From NCBI GenBank assembly GCA_027627225.1, contig CM051033.1, positions 8,083,801 to 8,147,800 of the forward strand: a stretch of DNA of 64,000 nucleotides. The letters run 5' to 3'. Position 1 is the stretch's first letter. Every line of letters begins with the position of its first letter. The DNA is from Congeria kusceri. Its lineage: Eukaryota > Mollusca > Bivalvia > Myida > Dreissenidae. Position numbers and translations under genes: made by a program. The notes beneath the pieces are model-generated. The model had not been told where the DNA came from. It made no database searches and worked only from the letters and a program-made list of their open reading frames with translations. Positions 45,140-58,799 of this stretch are shown here, piece by piece.

Positions 45140-46180
45140 TGTTTAGACTTGTTTGAGCTACTTACGTCTCCCTCCCCAGCCAATCTTTAGACTTGTTTGA
45201 GCTACTTACGCCTCCCTCCCCAGCCAATGTTTAGACTTGTTTGAGCTACTTACGCCTCCCTCCCCAGCCAATGTTCAAACTTGTTTGAGCTACTTACGTC
45301 TCCCTCCCTAGCCAATGTTTAGACTTGTTTGAACAACTTACGTCTCCCTACCCAGCCTATGTTTAGACTTGTTTGAGCTACTTACACATCTCTCTCTGGC
45401 CAATGTTAAGACTTGTGTGAGCTACTTATGCCTCCCTCCCCAGCCAATGTTTAGACTTGTTTGAGCTACTTACGTCTCCCTACCCAGCCAATGTTTAGAC
45501 TTGTTTGAGCTACTTACGCCTCTCTCCCTGGCCAATGTTAAGACATGTGTGAGCTACTTACGCCTCCCTTCCCAGCCAATGTTTAGACTTGTTTCAGCTA
45601 CTTACGCCTCCTTCCCCAGCCAATGTTAAGACTTGTTTGAGCTACTTAAGCCTCCTTCCCCAGCCAATGTTAAGACTTGTTTGAGCTACTTACGCCTCCC
45701 TCCCCAGCCAATGTTAAGACTTGTTTGAGCTACTTATGCCTCCCTCCCCAGCCAATGTTAAGACTTGCTTGAGCTACTTACGCCTCCTTCCCCAGCCAAT
45801 GTTAAGACTTGTTTGAGCTACTTACGCCTCCTTCCCCAGCCAATGTTAAGACTTGTTTGAGCTACTTACGCCTCCTTCCCCAGCCAATGTTAAGACTTGT
45901 TTGAGCTACTTACGACTCCCTCCCTGGCCAATGTTAAGGCTTGTTTGAGCTACTTACGCCTCCCCCCCTGGCGAATGTTTAGACTTGTTTGAGCTACTTA
46001 CGCCGCCCTCCCCAACCAATGTTTAGACTTGTTTGAGCTACTTACGCCTCCCTCCCCAGCCAATCTTTAGACTTGTTTGAGCTACTTACGCCTCCCTCCC
46101 TGGCCAATGTTTAGACTTGTTTGAGCTACTTACGCCTCCCTCACTAGCCAATGTTAAGACTTGTTTGAGGCACTTAAGCT
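45140..46180 (+). repeat. 44-bp minisatellite, about 23 units
   Basis: The unit contains TACGCCTCCCTCCCCAGCC, AATGTTTAGACTTGTTTGAG and CTACT. The spacing is 44 bp (for example 45187 to 45231). Variants (GTTAAG, TGGCC, CTTCC) run in blocks, as expected from local homogenisation. Confidence 0.96.
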
Positions 46181-46709
46181 CTTCACTCATTTACCACGTC
46201 AAGTAATGTTAGTGTAAACCAGATGAAAATTTACCCTTGTGATATTATATTCAAAACACGCTTTTAGACGGGAGAAGCTAACATATTATCAAAACCCGGA
46301 CGTGGACTGTGTCTATATAATTAAGTCATATTAATTTCAATATACTAGTGTCCGGACACAACTATCACAACCAAATATCAACAGTTGTTTTACCTCTATC
46401 AACCAGTATAATTATAGCTTATTATAATAAAACATTTTCTTGTATCTTGTATTACATTAAATCGACTAATAGGTTTTCGGAAGACTTTGACCTTAAGTGT
46501 GACCTTGAACATTTGTGGCAAATTATTTTAAAATTCCCTGATGAATGATGAATTAACAGGCTGGACCAGAGCGGACGCACGCACATACATCGAACCGCCA
46601 TTGAGCAAGCGGGCTCGACAAAAACGATTTCCAATTATGCCAGCCAATTTGTATTTATATTCGTATATGTAGTTTGAATATACATATTTTTTTCGATGGT
46701 AATTGTACG

Positions 46710-47690
46710 ATACAACTACACAACACAATCACGTTACACAACTACGTAACACAATCACGTGATACAACTAAGTAACACCTTCACGTGACACGACAACGTA
46801 ACACAATCACGCGACACAACTACGTAAAACGATCACGCGACACAACTACGTAAAATAATCACGCGTCACAACTGCGTTACACAATCACGCGTCACAACTA
46901 CGTTACACAATCACGCGTCACAACTACGTTACACAATCACGCGTCACAACTACGTTACACAATCACGCGTCACAACTACGTTACACAATCACGCGTCACA
47001 ACTACGTTACACAATCACGCGTCACAACTACGTTACACAATCACGCGTCACAACTACATAACACAATCACGCGTCACAACTACGTTACACAATCACGCGT
47101 CACAACTACGTTACACAATCACGCGTCACAACTACATAACACAATCACGCGTCACAACTACGTTACACAATCACGCGTCACAACTACGTTACACAATCAC
47201 GCGTCACAACTACATAACACAATCACGCGACACAACTACGTTACACAATCACGCGTCACAACTACGTTACACAATCACGCGTCACAACTACATAACACAA
47301 TCACGCGTCACAACTACGTTACACAATCACGCGTCACAACTACGTTACACAATCATGCGTCACAACTACATAACACAATCACGCGACACAACTACGTTAC
47401 ACAATCACGCGTCACAACTACGTTACACAATCACGCGTCACAACTACGTTACACAATCACGCGTCACAACTACGTTACACAATCACGCATCACAACTACA
47501 TAACACAATCACGCGTCACAACTACGTTACACAATGACGCGTCACAACTACGTTACACAATCACGCGTCACAACTATATAACACAATCACACGTCACAAC
47601 TACGTTACACAATCACGCGTCACAACTACGTTACACAATCACGCGTCACAACTACGTTACACAATCACGCGACATAACTATGTAGTACGT
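46710..47690 (+). repeat. 26-bp minisatellite 1 (ACGCGT type)
   Basis: Two 13-bp halves alternate: ACAATCACGCGTC and ACAACTACGTTAC. There are about 37 units. Every few units the second half is ACAACTACATAAC, giving a higher-order pattern. It is the first of three related arrays. Confidence 0.96.
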
Positions 47691-47699
47691 GCTATCACG

Positions 47700-49610
47700 T
47701 AATACAACGAAGTAAAAAAGAATGAATTTACTCAAAAATGCGACACAACCATACATTTAACTCAGAAAGCGACTTAGAACATTCATGCACACATGTTCAC
47801 AATCGGAAATCCATGATCTTTCCAACAGTAGCTCACACGTAAATTAGATGTAAGTTTGTCCGTAAGTTGTGTTTCTTTTGATAAGAGAACTGTCGTTCAA
47901 CTGCTATGCAATCTATGCATCTGTGATCATATAAACTCCCCGATCTTTTCATGATATCGCTACTGAGAATACTGTATGCATGTTGGTTCTTTACGCAACG
48001 AGTAATCGGTGTAGCTTATAAAACTGTATTTCAAGCATAAATGAAATTATATTATATTTAATTTTGCGGTATTCTTGGTGGTTTTGGTGTCATGGAAAGT
48101 CGTGGAACACTGCCATTGCCGTTTCAGTACCAGAGAACTCCATTGAGTCGCGGAAACAAGGAACTCGAACCCGCGACATATCGACCTCACGTAGTTTGGG
48201 CAGTGCCGGAGAATTGATGACCTGTCTTCGCGTGAATCTTAGAGCAACGAGCGCTGAGTTCATGTACTATTTACATCTTGTACTAACGAGAAATTCCACG
48301 ACGTAAAGAAAGCCTACGCATGTCTCTCATAAGAAAATTAATATACGTTTCAAGTCACGTGATGGTACTATAGATACTTGTAACAAAGATTATCATCTCA
48401 AACTACGTGCAATATTTTATTATTTGTTCGCGCCCCACTCACCCCAACACCTTAAAACGTAACCCCAAACTAAAACCATACATTACTGACTAAAATTTGG
48501 GAAACATTAACTTAGAAAAGATGTCTTAAAATAAAGACATGACAGAAACACACTGAAAGTGCAATATTGGTAATTTCAACAAGTCATCATTTATAAGAAA
48601 ATATCTTCTCGGAATCATTTGTCATCAACACGGCTATTGAGTAGACGATGGCAATTTCCTGCATTCACAAATTTGAAGAAAAAACCAATGCGCCCAACAA
48701 TTGTTATAAGAAAACACCAGCGACGCTGTTAGAATAGTCTGTAATAAACAACAGCAGCCGTACCAATGAAAACGTATATAATATTCACTCTAAACGGACA
48801 CAACGGGCAAACAGTACATAAATAAATGATAACGCTAATTAAATCAGTAGTTGTAGTAGTATTGGTATATGTATTAGTCGTGTTGTTGTTGTTGTACAAA
48901 TGGAACAAATCTATGGACAGGGACAGTACTTTCACAATATCCTCGTGCAGTTTTCTGCTTATACCGATTACGAGTAAGCACGAGGAAATCGTGAAACGCG
49001 TGGATGATGCATGAAAGCTTAATTTAGCTTCTTGAAGTATCTTTTTAAATTACCAGGAAGAAACTTGCAGGGCCATATTTATGAACAATCATAGTTGAAA
49101 ATTAAGCAAAATCTTACAATTTTGATATCTGATCATTGGTTTTTCAGCATCTGATTTTGCCACATATTAAAGTTGCAATATAATTCCAAGTGTATCAACA
49201 TTTAGTACTTGCAATGCCTATATTCTAAAGCATTGTGTATCAAACATACATATATATATTCTGATTTTGACTTATTTTCAACTTTAGTTAAGAATGGCTT
49301 AAGAATCATTATAAAATATGGATCCTATGCCATTATTCGCAATGCTCTTCAGGAAAGTCTATGATTTGCTATTCATGTAAGAGTTCAGAATTCAGCTCGG
49401 TTAGTTGCTACGCATCTAGTGACTAAATTAAATGTTTCTGCTGCTGAGTTTTAATCCAAGATAAAACGTTCACAATATTCTCCGCGTGTTTAATTGGATA
49501 GACATACAGCAACCCCCTTACCGCTTTAAACACGTGACATGTCATAACTGAGAGTCTACAATATCACCATCTTGCTTAAAACAAAGTGCATATAAACATG
49601 CAGCGGAGTA
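47700..49610. other. Intergenic stretch with SINE-like and hairpin pieces
   Basis: 48100-48240 includes GGAACTCGAACCCGCGACAT, which on the minus strand reads as a pol III B box (GGGTTCGAGTTCC), perhaps a SINE head. A hairpin element is at 48930-48995. The plus-strand 62-codon frame at 48826-49014 has a hydrophobic run but overlaps that hairpin. 49060-49320 has inverted-looking AACTTAA-type segments common in small dispersed elements. Confidence 0.35.
48930..48995. repeat. Small inverted-repeat element, copy 1
   Basis: TTCACAATATCCTCGTGC and GCACGAGGAAATCGTGAA are inverted (16 of 18 pair) around ~30 bp. It is followed by ACGCGT. The same structure occurs at 62977-63066. Confidence 0.7.
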
Positions 49611-49614
49611 AAGT

Positions 49615-51120
49615 AACAAGAGCTGTCGGAGGAAAGCGCGCTCGACTATTCGACGTATTTCAGTTGGTACATATTTTGGCAAGTGGAAGGGGGATAACTT
49701 TGTTGAAATATAAAACTGAGTTATGACAATTATTACATCAAATTATTCCAAGTTTCAAGTGAAAAGCCTTATGTAGTTAACAACTTGTGTTGTTCTGAAG
49801 TTATAAGAGTTTTGAATATAAACTTAAACCCGAAAATCTATGTGCAAAAGGGGCAAAACTCTGTTAAACTACAAAATAGAGTTATTGGAAATATAGTCCC
49901 TGATATTGGAGTTGATGACAAAGGTATGTTCCTATGTTTTAGCGAATAATTTATGTAGTTCTGAAGCTACATAAGTTTTAAATAAAAACTGTAACCAGAA
50001 AATCTATCTGAAAGAGGGGCACAACTCTGTCAAAATACGAAACAGAGTTATAGGGAATGTTGCCCCTTACAATGGAGTTGATGAAAAAGGTATATTTCAA
50101 GTATCAAGTAAATAACGTCTGTACTTTTAAAGTTACTAAACTACTGAATACATTTGTTCAAATAAAAAAACTGTTCGGTGTAAACCCTTATATAATTTAT
50201 AATTTTTAAGATTTTGAACGGAAACTTTAACCACAAAATCTTTTTAAAAGTGGGTATTCCTCTGTGAAAATACAAAACAGAGTTATGGAGATTGTTGAAC
50301 CTGATGCTAGAGTTGATTGCAAAGGTATATTCCAAGGTTTCATGTGAATAACCTATGCAGTGTTCAAGGTATAAGACATCTGAATATAAACTTTAACAAG
50401 AAAGTATATGCGAGAAAGAGGCATAACTCTGTCAAGATACAAAACAGAGTTATGAAGAATGTTGCCTCTGATGACGCAGTTGATGGCAAAGGTGCATTCC
50501 AAGTTTCAGGTGAATAACTTATGTAGTTCTGAAGTTACAAAACTTGTGTGAATAAACTTAAACCAGAAAATATCGTTGTGAAAAAGGAGCATAACTCTGT
50601 CAAAATTCAAACAGAATTACGGGAAATATTGCCACTGATAATGGAGGTGATCACAAAGGTTTGTTCTAAGTTTCAAGTGAATAACTTTTGTAGTTTGAAG
50701 TTGTAAGACGTTTGAATATAAACTTTCACCAGAAAATCTAAGTGAAAAAGTGGCATAACTCTGTCAAAATACAAAACAATGTTATTGGGGGAATGTTGAC
50801 CCTGGTACTGGAGTTGATGACAAAGGTATATTTCAACTTTCAAGGGAATAACTTATGTAGATTTGAAGTTAAAAACTGTTGAAAAACATTTTTTACCAGA
50901 AAATCTATGTGAAAAGGGGCATAACTCTGTTAAAATACAAAACATAGTTATGGGAAATGTTGTCCCTGATACTTGAGTTGATGACAAAGGTATATTCCAA
51001 GTTTCAAGTGAATAACTTTTTTGTTTTGAAGTTACAAGACTTTTGAATAAAAACGTTAACCAAATTCAGACGCGGACGCCGACAGGAAAGCTCACATGTT
51101 CTCCGATAGTCGAGCTAAAA
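49615..51120. repeat. Dispersed element with ~180-bp tandem units and inverted ends
   Basis: Starts AACAAGAGCTGTCGGAGG, then GCGCGCTCGACTATTCG, and ends CTCCGATAGTCGAGCTAAAA, so the ends are partly inverted. About eight internal units share ACTCTGTCAAAATACAAAAC, GAGTTGATGACAAAGGTAT and TTCAAGTGAATAACTTATG. A short relative is at 60863-61260. Non-coding. Confidence 0.75.
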
Positions 51121-51359
51121 ATATTTACCTTTTTCAATGTACATGTAGTATGGTACTGAATCATAAAAATTTACAAACGAAAAACGCACTATTACTAACA
51201 ATACAATTTCATAGAAAGTTATTTGTTCCTTCTTATGTATTTAATGAATTAAAGAGAGTATTTATTGTCATCAATGTCATAGTGTTTCATTAGCTTCATT
51301 ATAATTATTTGAACATAATTTACCTGTAGTTTGTATAGAATATGTAATGCATTTGAACA

Positions 51360-52150
51360 ACCCCGAGTTACAACAACGCGTCAAAACAATATGAAACAAT
51401 CACATGCCAAAACAATGCGAAACAATCACACGTAACAACAATGAGAAACAATCACGTGTCAAAATAATGCCAAACAATCACACGCCACAACAATACGAAA
51501 CAATCACACGCCATAACAATGCGAAACAATCACACTCCACAACAATGCAAAACAACTGTATGTCACAACAATACGAAACAACTATGTGTTACAACACTGT
51601 GAAACAACTACGCGTCACAACCCTGTGAAACAACTACGCGTCACAACAATCTGAAACAACTATGCGTCACAACAATCTTAAACAACTACGCGTCACAACA
51701 ATCTGAAACAACTATGCGTTACAACAATCTGAAACAACTACGCGGTCACAACAATCTGAAACAACTATGCATTACATCACTGTGAAACAACTACGCGTCA
51801 CAACAATATTTAACAACTATGCGTTACAAAACTGTGAAACAACTACGCGTTACAACAATCTGAAACAACTACGCGTCACAACAATCTGAAACAACTACGC
51901 GTCATAACAATCTGAACAACTATGCGTTACAACCCTGTGAAACAACTACGCGTCACAACCCTGTCAAACAACTATGCGTTACAACAATCTGAAACACTAT
52001 GCGTCACAACAATCTAAAACAACTATGCGTCACAACAATCTGAAACAACTACGCGTCACAACAATTTGAAACAACTACGCGTCACAATAATCTACTATGC
52101 GCTACAACAATCTGAAACAACTACGCGTCACAACAATCTGAAACAACAAT
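51360..52150 (+). repeat. 26-bp minisatellite 2
   Basis: The halves are ACAACTACGCGTC and ACAACAATCTGAA, about 30 units, more diverged at the 5' side (51360-51600). The first half matches array 1's ACAATCACGCGTC at 11 of 13 positions. Confidence 0.95.
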
Positions 52151-52754
52151 GCGAAATAAGCAGTCTTCAGTAACATTATTTAGCAATTTTGATTCCTGAA
52201 AAGAGTTGTATTTTATTTTGTATATTTTAACGTGCCTGGGGGCGACAAAAGCTGATAACTGTTTGGTTTCATTTTGTCTGATGCACTTGTTTATTATTGG
52301 CAACTAGACGACTGTCACTGACACTGGCCTGCATTCACAGTCTGACTCCTGACACGAGGTCATTCCATTAAAATCACTGAATTAGGTACCTATGTGAGTA
52401 TTGGTGAAATACAACTTACAACATGAACGAAAACTACACTTCCTACAATCAGTAATTATTTAAAACAAAATATTCGAATGACGTTTTAACGATTCCAATG
52501 GCGATCATTCAATAGAATATTATTAACACGCAACCCACTCTACAGAAAATCATTCCGCATACATAAATGATACAATACAAATGCTAAAAATAGGTGGTAT
52601 ATGAGTTGACATGGGTACGACAGGACCGGAATCCACCACAGTGGGAATATCAAAGGTCTTTTAAGTAGAGCGCTGCGGAAGTTGTACCACTATACATTAT
52701 AAATAAACTAGTTAAAATAAGATTGTATTCTTTTAAAAGCAACAATGATGATTA

Positions 52755-52935
52755 ACCGTCAATAAATGAAAGAACTTACCGTCAATAAATGAAATACCGT
52801 AAATAAATGAAAGAACTTACCGTTAATAAATGAAAGAACTTACCGTAAATAAATGAAAGAACTTACCATCAATAAATGAAAAAACTTACCGTCAATAAAT
52901 GAAAGAACTTACCGTCAATAAATGAAGAACTTACG
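52755..52935 (+). repeat. 23-bp minisatellite, about 8 units
   Basis: Unit ACCGTCAATAAATGAAAGAA plus CTT, with single-base variants and one shortened unit. Confidence 0.93.
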
Positions 52936-53131
52936 CTAGCCAAAATTGAACATAAGGTCAAATGCTCTGTAAAAAATATTGGATTATAAATTAAATAAAA
53001 CAACAACATTTCATTACGTTTGCAAACACAATTAAGGCTTTTTTATTATTTTTTTATATTATTATATTATGAATTATTATTAGTATTATTATGTAATACA
53101 TAATTTACGATTTAGAGTTGTAATAGCGGCT

Positions 53132-53260
53132 AATAAACAACGATTTGTCGTTCAGATGCTGTAATTGAACAACTTAGGCTTACTGATGCGTAGGAATAAA
53201 ACCACAAGGGCGTAAGCATCAGAACGACAAATCGTTGTTTATTCGCCGATAAACAACGAT
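53132..53260. repeat. Foldback repeat containing a 30-bp palindrome
   Basis: The arm 53132-53160 (AATAAACAACGATTTGTCG then TTCAGATGCT) is inverted at 53215-53242. Overlapping its right side, 53231-53260 is a near-perfect palindrome, ATCGTTGTTTAT...ATAAACAACGAT. Relatives are at 55882, 56090 and 63592. Confidence 0.8.
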
Positions 53261-53451
53261 TATTACGAAAATTAGTTCAATTCGAACATGACTTGACTAC
53301 ATTTTCTGCAATTTCAATGCGAACTATATTCACGGTTACCCACTGTTTTGTCTACAGAATAAGTTAATCACTGTGATCAAGTACTTTGATTTTAAAGTCC
53401 ATACCTCATATAGGTATTGAGAAATTTGACCTAAAATGAAAATTGTAAGTT

Positions 53452-54852
53452 GAAACAAGAGGGAAAAAAGTGGCCCTGTGTCGCTCACCAGAGTTTAATG
53501 AGTTTGTAAATGTTTTTTTAAACTTTTAAAGCATGTTCGGAGGTGAAGTAAAAGTTGACAATTGTCACCAATGATGGACCACTGACAGACAAGTATTCAA
53601 ATAATTTGAAGGAAGTTGGCAGTCACCCATGAAATTATTTCAAAACACTGCTAGTGGTTAGAGAATATTTGCAAAGTTTTCATTAAAGCCATTTAAGGAA
53701 AACTGCTCCTCTGGCAGTCATGTTTTTTTTTCTGAAATCATAATAAACTGAAGGACTTTGGTAGATGGTCACCGACGGAACAATTCTGTAAAATTATTTC
53801 GAAATCCAACCAGTGGTTTCTGACAAAAAGATTTTCAAATATTTCAATAAAGTCATATAGAAAAAGCAGTGTTTTTAACATATGAAAATAATCTTAAGTA
53901 TTTTGATAGGTCACCTAAGGAACATTTCTGTCAAATTATTTCAAAATTATTTCAACTAGTAGTTGCTGACAAGAAGATCTTTAATGTTTTCAATAAATCC
54001 ATATAAGGAAAAAGGCCTCGCCCCTGGGACCATGTTTTTTAAAATATCAAAGTAATTTGAAGTACTTTGGTAGAGGGTCACCTAAGGAACATTTGTGTGA
54101 AATAATTTCGAAATCGCTCAAGTGGTTACTGACAAGAAGAGTTTTATAGTTTTCAATATAGACATATAAGGAAAACGTATTTTGGTAGAGGGTCACTCAA
54201 AGCTCACTTGCGTGAAATTATTTCAAAATCCAACCAGTAGGTTCTGACAATAAAATTGTTTAATCTTTTTTAATAAAGCCATATAAGGAACAAGGCCCCG
54301 CCCCCTGGCGGCCATGTTTTTTAACGTATCAAAATAATTTCAAGTACTTTGGTAGAGAGTCACCCATGGAAAATTTCTGTGAAATGATTTTGAAATCCAA
54401 CCAGTGGTTATTGACAAGAAGATTTTTTTAAGTTTTCAATATAGTCACATAAGGAAAAAGATCCCGCCCCCTGGAGGCCATGTTTTTTTAACATATCAAA
54501 ATAAATTGAAGTATTTTGGTAGAGGGTCACCCAAGGAACATTTGTGTGTATAACGAAATCCAACCAGTGGGTACTGACAAAAAGATTTTGAACGTTTTCA
54601 ATATAGCCATATAAAGAAAAAGGCTCAGCCCTGGCGGCCATGGTTTTTAACGAATCAAAATAATTTGTATATTTTGGTTGAGGACCATCCAAGGAACATT
54701 CATACGAAGTTTGGTTAATTTCCACCAAGTGGTTTCAGGGAAGACAATTTAAGTAAATTGTTGACGACGACAACGACGGACGACGCTGGTCGCCGGACGA
54801 TGACTGACCAGAATAGCTCACCATTGAGCACTTTTTGCTCAGGTGAGCTAAC
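53452..54852. repeat. Dispersed repeat, larger relative of 20262-21205
   Basis: Starts GTGGCCCTGTGTCGCTCACC and ends TTGAGCACTTTTTGCTCAGG plus TGAGCTAAC. About seven or eight internal units have the GGCGGCCATGTTTTTTAAC and TGGTAGAGGGTCACC cores. It is the same family as 20262-21205 and non-coding. Confidence 0.75.
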
Positions 54853-55861
54853 AAACTCATGATCATAAGATCGAGTCAACTTAAGGGGAGCTACTGCTGC
54901 GAAATTCCCCAAGAAGTAATATCGAGTTGTCTCCCGTGCTGATTTGGAAGTAAATGCACATGTCAGGTTATAATTTAGGATAGACCGTTTTAACCGATGA
55001 CAGAATACTTAAAGAAACATATTATCAAGTATTATTTTCATTTCTTTTATTTTTATTTTTATTTTTCATGTATATTTTTATTACATTGTACGTATGCAGT
55101 TTACGGAAACAATGTATATTTTATTTAAGAGATGTCACAAAAATTACATAAAACCCCAATACTGTTCCAGATATAATACAAATGTTTTAAAGCAGTTGAA
55201 AAGAAATGTTTGTTGCAATATGACGTCGTATTTAAGACATAGTCCGCTGGAAAATGATCATCCGAATTTGTCTGGTTGAAAATATGGTCCCGAAATAAAG
55301 ATAACTGCAACATAATTGCTTACTTAGTTTTAGAAAATCACTTAAAGCATATTTTGTTTAGTATCGTTAGTATTGATTTTTATTGCTAAATTAGGAAATG
55401 CATTAAATATCAGAGCTTTGAATGGGACACAGACGACACAGACACCATAACAAGATAACATCATAACAAGATAACATCATATATTTGTAAAATGAGATTG
55501 TGAAAAATGCATGATGTTAAAGTAATATTGTTTAGGAAGATGTATAAGTCATTGAACGGTGATACATTGTTATCATGGACCAATTTTTTTGTTTTAGAAA
55601 CTACTCAAGTTATGGAGACATTTTCACTTCGATTTATTTATGAAGAATGGAAGAAATTGTCAGTTAAGCAGACCTGGGGCCGTATTCCAGAAACATCTTA
55701 AGTGTATCATAAAATAAGTTCACTTCAGTTCAAATTTTGGTTATGTAATAGTTGTTATTATAGTACATATTTATTATTTTGTCATACGCTGTGCACTTAG
55801 GTACACCACATTCTATAAAATAGCTAGTAACTATTCATACTTGATACTTAGCTCATATTTC

Positions 55862-56010
55862 TATAGACAAAGAACAAAATTATCGTTGTTTAACTACCCA
55901 ATAAACAACGGAATAAGTAGTCCCGATTTTGAGCACAGCATAGTTAAATGTAGTTCTAATTGCAGAAATTATTTGTCAGATCATGTTAGAATCGAAATAA
56001 GTTTCGCATT
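55862..56010 (+). repeat. Dispersed repeat, inverted relative at 63480-63645
   Basis: GACAAAGAACAAAATTATCG, CCCAATAAACAACG, TGTAGTTCTAATTGCAG and TCAGATCATGTTAGAATCGA recur in order on the opposite strand at 63480-63645. Part recurs at 53260-53330. Confidence 0.75.
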
Positions 56011-56089
56011 ATATTGGTTTATTGGCCAATAAACAGCTCTTTCATAGAAATGTTCGTTGTGGACTAATTCCTTCGTATCAGAACGCCAA

Positions 56090-56119
56090 ATCGCTGTTTA
56101 TTGGCCGATAAACAACGAT
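56090..56119. repeat. 30-bp palindrome, second copy
   Basis: ATCGCTGTTTATTGGCC and GATAAACAACGAT pair with one mismatch per arm. It is the same motif as 53231-53260. Confidence 0.75.
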
Positions 56120-58159
56120 AAATCAAAACGTAATCAGGAAGAAGAAAGATAGCAAAAACAAAACAAACAAGTACGATTTGCAATTGGGGAAGCCGTTCAA
56201 GTTTGACAACTCTACTCGTTATAATTGCCATATTTAAAGGAGCCCAAACCCGGGAAAGCAGTTCAAGTGAAAGTTTGTGTAACAGGAAAAATAACTCCGC
56301 CCAGAAATGCAATAAAGCAGCAACACGTTGCCGGAGTACAAAGACACACCGAAGAAGAAATGACCCACGGAAACATACCATGAACATGACGGACTTGATC
56401 GGCTTGATCGCGTGTCGATTGCTCATGGAAATTTTAATCATGTTCCAAGCACAGCAGCGCTGACCTTGATGGTGCATGAAATAATACTTTTTACTGACAC
56501 ACAGTTGTACCTCGCCTCTAGCTTGATGCTACAGGAACTGTCAAAGACAACAGGTGCGGAAATAGACTTCGAGTTAGAGGTGGCGGAACTATTCAATAAC
56601 TGAAAAAAGCTGCCAACAAACTGCTTTTGGTGCCTCTTACATGTTGGGATAGATACCGGAAAGGTGCGATATCGACAGAAAGGAGCAATTTTACAAAAAT
56701 ATTGGGAATGGGTTTGATTATGACAATAAATTGATTGAAGAACGCATCAACTGGAACGAAATGCATATGTTTGCATATTATTATGAGTTTTTAAAATATA
56801 ATGTTAGGACAAATTTAGAGTAGGCGTACGCCGCTTCCTGCCTCTAATCCCGAATGCTGACAAGATACCTGTCAACACATAACTGTGCTTTATTATGCAG
56901 TAGTTACCGAGGACAGGAGTTAGGGCACGGAAGAAGTAAGAACGGTGCATAGCAATCACTTGCTTCCGGTTTGAATACTTCCGGCTCCTGATTTTTATTA
57001 TCTAAAACTGGGACACGTGACACGGAGCAGAAGTACATCAACCATTCGTGCGGACAAGTGTTGCGCGTGTCCAGAGCAAGGCAGGAATAATAGACTGCCA
57101 AATAAGCGGAAGCTAGGGAGGGATCGCGTGAACTGCATCGTAAGACAGGAGGCGATATAAAATATCCAGCGTGCTGGACCACAGGGTCGAATGATGTTTG
57201 AATGTTTGATATTTCTATTGGCGTCAGTTAAATAGTTCGTACGTGTGGATAACGCTACACGCATAAATGCTTTGATGTATCAACCGTTATTTTTAAATTG
57301 TTCATTCTTTCATATTCATATCACGATTGCTATATATCGGTTTGAACATGTATACATATTTATAACGAAAATGGAATACAATGGAACTGGAATTTCTTTT
57401 ATTTTCACGGGAGACCGATAACAATTACAATGTATATACTTATCTATGACTTTAATTTTTATGGTATTAGCAAAATGCTACAAATAGATATTTGTCGTCA
57501 AAAAGAACATACATGTATAAGAATTTTTATATCAGTAGAAATAACGTCACAGTGGCTTTACTGAAACGAATTTGCCGCATTGCACTTTGACAACTTGACA
57601 AGAGCTGTTTTTGTTTGGTTTTTATATAAAATAGATGTTTCGTAAATATGCTTGGACCCAAGGTTACGCTCGCTTGATATCTAAACAATCTTACCCAAAA
57701 GCTGTATCAAAATGTTTCATATTGGTTGTTGTATAAACCACATATCACACATCACTTTCACTAGCGACGCTTCACAGTCCGTGTTCTTGAACACTGTAGA
57801 GTTTTGATTTGAAACAAATCTCAAGCGATTGCAAAATGTAATCGAATCTTCAATCCCATACTGTTGGACCATATTTTCCACATGTGTTTCACATGTGTGA
57901 ATATTAGGGAATAATTTTTCACAGGAGTGAAAATTGAGATCTCATTCTTCACACATCGCAATCTCATTCTTCACATCTTGTTTGAAATGTGTGATCGAGT
58001 CCAGTTTTTGATATGCAATCAAATCACATTTAAAAAAAAGTGTTCAGATTTTCCCAAAAAGTGAATTTGTTACATTTTAATCTTATTTGGAATGACACTG
58101 TATATGCCCGAAAAAAGGGGGTTAATGTACGGCACGGTATGGTATGGTACGGCACTGCA

Positions 58160-58797
58160 CTGAGACAACGACGCAACACAATCATCAGAGACAACCACGC
58201 AACACAACCACAAGAGACAACCACGCAACACAACTATGAGACACAACGACGCGACACAACTATGAGAGACAACGACGCAACACAACCATGAGAGACAACA
58301 ACGCAACACAAATATGAGAGACAACGACGCAATACAACCATGAGATACAACGACGCAACACAACTATGAGAGACAACTGCGCAATACAACTATGAGAGAC
58401 AACAACGCAACACAACTATGAGAGACAACAACGCAATACAACTATGAGAGACAACAACGCAATACACCCATGAGACACAACGACGCAACACACCCATGAG
58501 AGACAACAACGCAACTCAACCATGAGACACAACGACGCAACACAACCATGAGACACAACGACGCAACACAACCATGAGACACAACGACGCAACACAACTA
58601 TGAGAGAGAACGACGCAATACAACTATGAGACACAACGACGCAACACAACCAAGAGACACAACGACGCAACACACCCATGAGAGACAACGACGCAACACA
58701 ACTATGAGAGACAACGACGTAATACAATTATGAGACACAACGACGCAATACAACCATGAGAGACAACGACGCAGCACAACCATGACAGACAACGACG
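58160..58797 (+). repeat. 26-bp minisatellite 3
   Basis: The halves are ACAACTATGAGAG and ACAACGACGCAAC, about 24 units. CVVVSHGCVASL-type minus-strand frames come from the repeat. It shares the ACAAC-x-ACG framework and period of arrays 1 and 2. Confidence 0.95.
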
Positions 58798-58799
58798 TT

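Larger units (their letters stand above)
54860..57840. other. Intergenic stretch with palindromic repeats, no supported gene
   Basis: Holds the repeats at 55862-56010 and 56090-56119. Plus-strand frames at 55094-55279, 56203-56463 and 56412-56603 have acceptable composition but lack splice signals, family motifs or a consistent frame. 56820-57190 is CpG-richer, with short open frames on both strands and no decisive exon. Confidence 0.35.

Noticed and set aside
48826..49014. 62-codon plus-strand frame with a strong hydrophobic segment
   Set aside because: The hydrophobic run comes from GTAGTAGTA/TTGTTGTTG low-complexity DNA, and the rest overlaps a hairpin element.
56064..56603. 137-codon minus frame and plus frames at 56203 and 56412
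   Set aside because: Mutually overlapping, no family motif, no splice support and repeats adjacent. Left as undecided intergenic DNA.
58040..58792. Minus-strand hydrophobic repeats (CVVVSHGC-like) that look like membrane segments
   Set aside because: Translation of the 26-bp minisatellite; the periodicity matches the DNA repeat.
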